This document shows, in pieces, positions 63,775 to 64,000 of a stretch of 64,000 nt of DNA. The first letter of the stretch is position 1, and each line of letters starts with the position of its first letter. The translations under genes and the position numbers were made by a program. The notes below the pieces were generated by a model, which was not told where the DNA came from, ran no database searches, and saw only the letters and a program-made list of their open reading frames with translations. Origin of the DNA: Desulfuromonas soudanensis. Lineage in GTDB: Bacteria > Desulfobacterota > Desulfuromonadia > Desulfuromonadales > WTL. Location of the stretch: assembly GCF_001278055.1 (NCBI RefSeq), contig NZ_CP010802.1, positions 620,001-684,000 of the forward strand. The letters run 5' to 3'.

Positions 63775-64000
63775 TCACTCGATAACCTTGGGAACCCGGA
63801 AGCAGCCGTCGGCGGCATCCGGCGCGTTTTGCAGGGCCGCTTCGATGCCGATGGACGGTTTCACCAGGTCATCGCGGAAGGCGTTCTCCATCGGCACGGC
63901 GTGGGCGGTGGGGACGATGCCTTCGGTGTCGAGTTCTTGAAGCTTTGCCACATAACCGAGGATGGCGTCCATTTCCCCGGTGAGGGCGTCGAATTCGCCG
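63775..64000 (-). CDS. gatC: Asp-tRNA(Asn)/Glu-tRNA(Gln) amidotransferase subunit C, partial
   Basis: The frame enters from the right edge; its last 75 codons are visible (E-F-D-A-L-T-G-E-M-D-A-I-L-G-Y-V-A-K-L-Q, then F-R-D-D-L, ending R-V-P-K-V-I-E), which match the GatC C-terminus. GatC links and stabilises GatA and GatB. The start lies outside the window. Confidence 0.95.
   Translation of the reverse strand, partial: GEFDALTGEMDAILGYVAKLQELDTEGIVPTAHAVPMENAFRDDLVKPSIGIEAALQNAPDAADGCFRVPKVIE

Overview
The window is GC-rich bacterial DNA packed with genes on both strands. Gene content points to an anaerobic, respiratory delta-proteobacterium of the Desulfuromonas/Geobacter type (inferred, no rRNA seen). 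The evidence is a selenocysteine-containing formate dehydrogenase of the FDH-N type, a c-type cytochrome peroxidase, a full type II secretion operon, PilZ signalling, and dispersed imperfect inverted repeats like those common between genes in that group. No tRNA, rRNA, CRISPR array, transposase or phage gene was found.

Region 1 (1-11250, all minus strand): a RelE/Phd toxin-antitoxin pair cut by the window edge, an unknown secreted helical protein, a six-hairpin glycosidase, then a formate dehydrogenase operon read from 11247 downward: fdnG (UGA at Sec187), fdnH, fdnI, a periplasmic thioredoxin/DsbA-like selenoprotein (U-P-H-C active site, UGA at codon 51, TTG start), a di-haem peroxidase, fdhE and an fdhD-mobA fusion. 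Region 2 (11500-24060): a trehalose/alpha-glucan cluster, glgE, a treS-maltokinase fusion and glgB on plus, treY and treZ on minus. Together they can turn trehalose into branched glucan (GlgE route) and glucan back into trehalose (TreY/TreZ). Region 3 (24400-28700): short signalling, stress and redox genes: a PP2C-type phosphatase with a PilZ-like protein, a lipoprotein with three Cys-rich repeats, DUF2892 and DUF488 proteins, and a GST-like selenoprotein with Sec13. Region 4 (28720-44430, minus): lon, then a DUF3187 gene at the end of a complete gspCDEFGHIJKLMN operon.

Region 5 (44700-50900, plus): polA, a class II aldolase-like gene, a PlsC-type acyltransferase, a beta-hydroxyacid dehydrogenase and a small outer-membrane-like protein. 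Region 6 (51095-55220, minus): a metallophosphoesterase and a secreted pentapeptide-repeat protein sharing an AT-rich island of about 1.6 kb, preceded by a possible 73-residue upstream ORF. Region 7 (55580-64000, minus): gatC (partial), gatA, gatB, a HepT/MntA toxin-antitoxin pair, mtnA and glnE.

The strongest observation is that three genes (fdnG, the DsbA-like gene and the GST-like gene) are each interrupted by one in-frame UGA at a functional Cys/Sec position. In each, a short hairpin compatible with a bacterial SECIS has its apical loop 17-18 nt downstream of the UGA. Ordinary gene calling would split or truncate all three.
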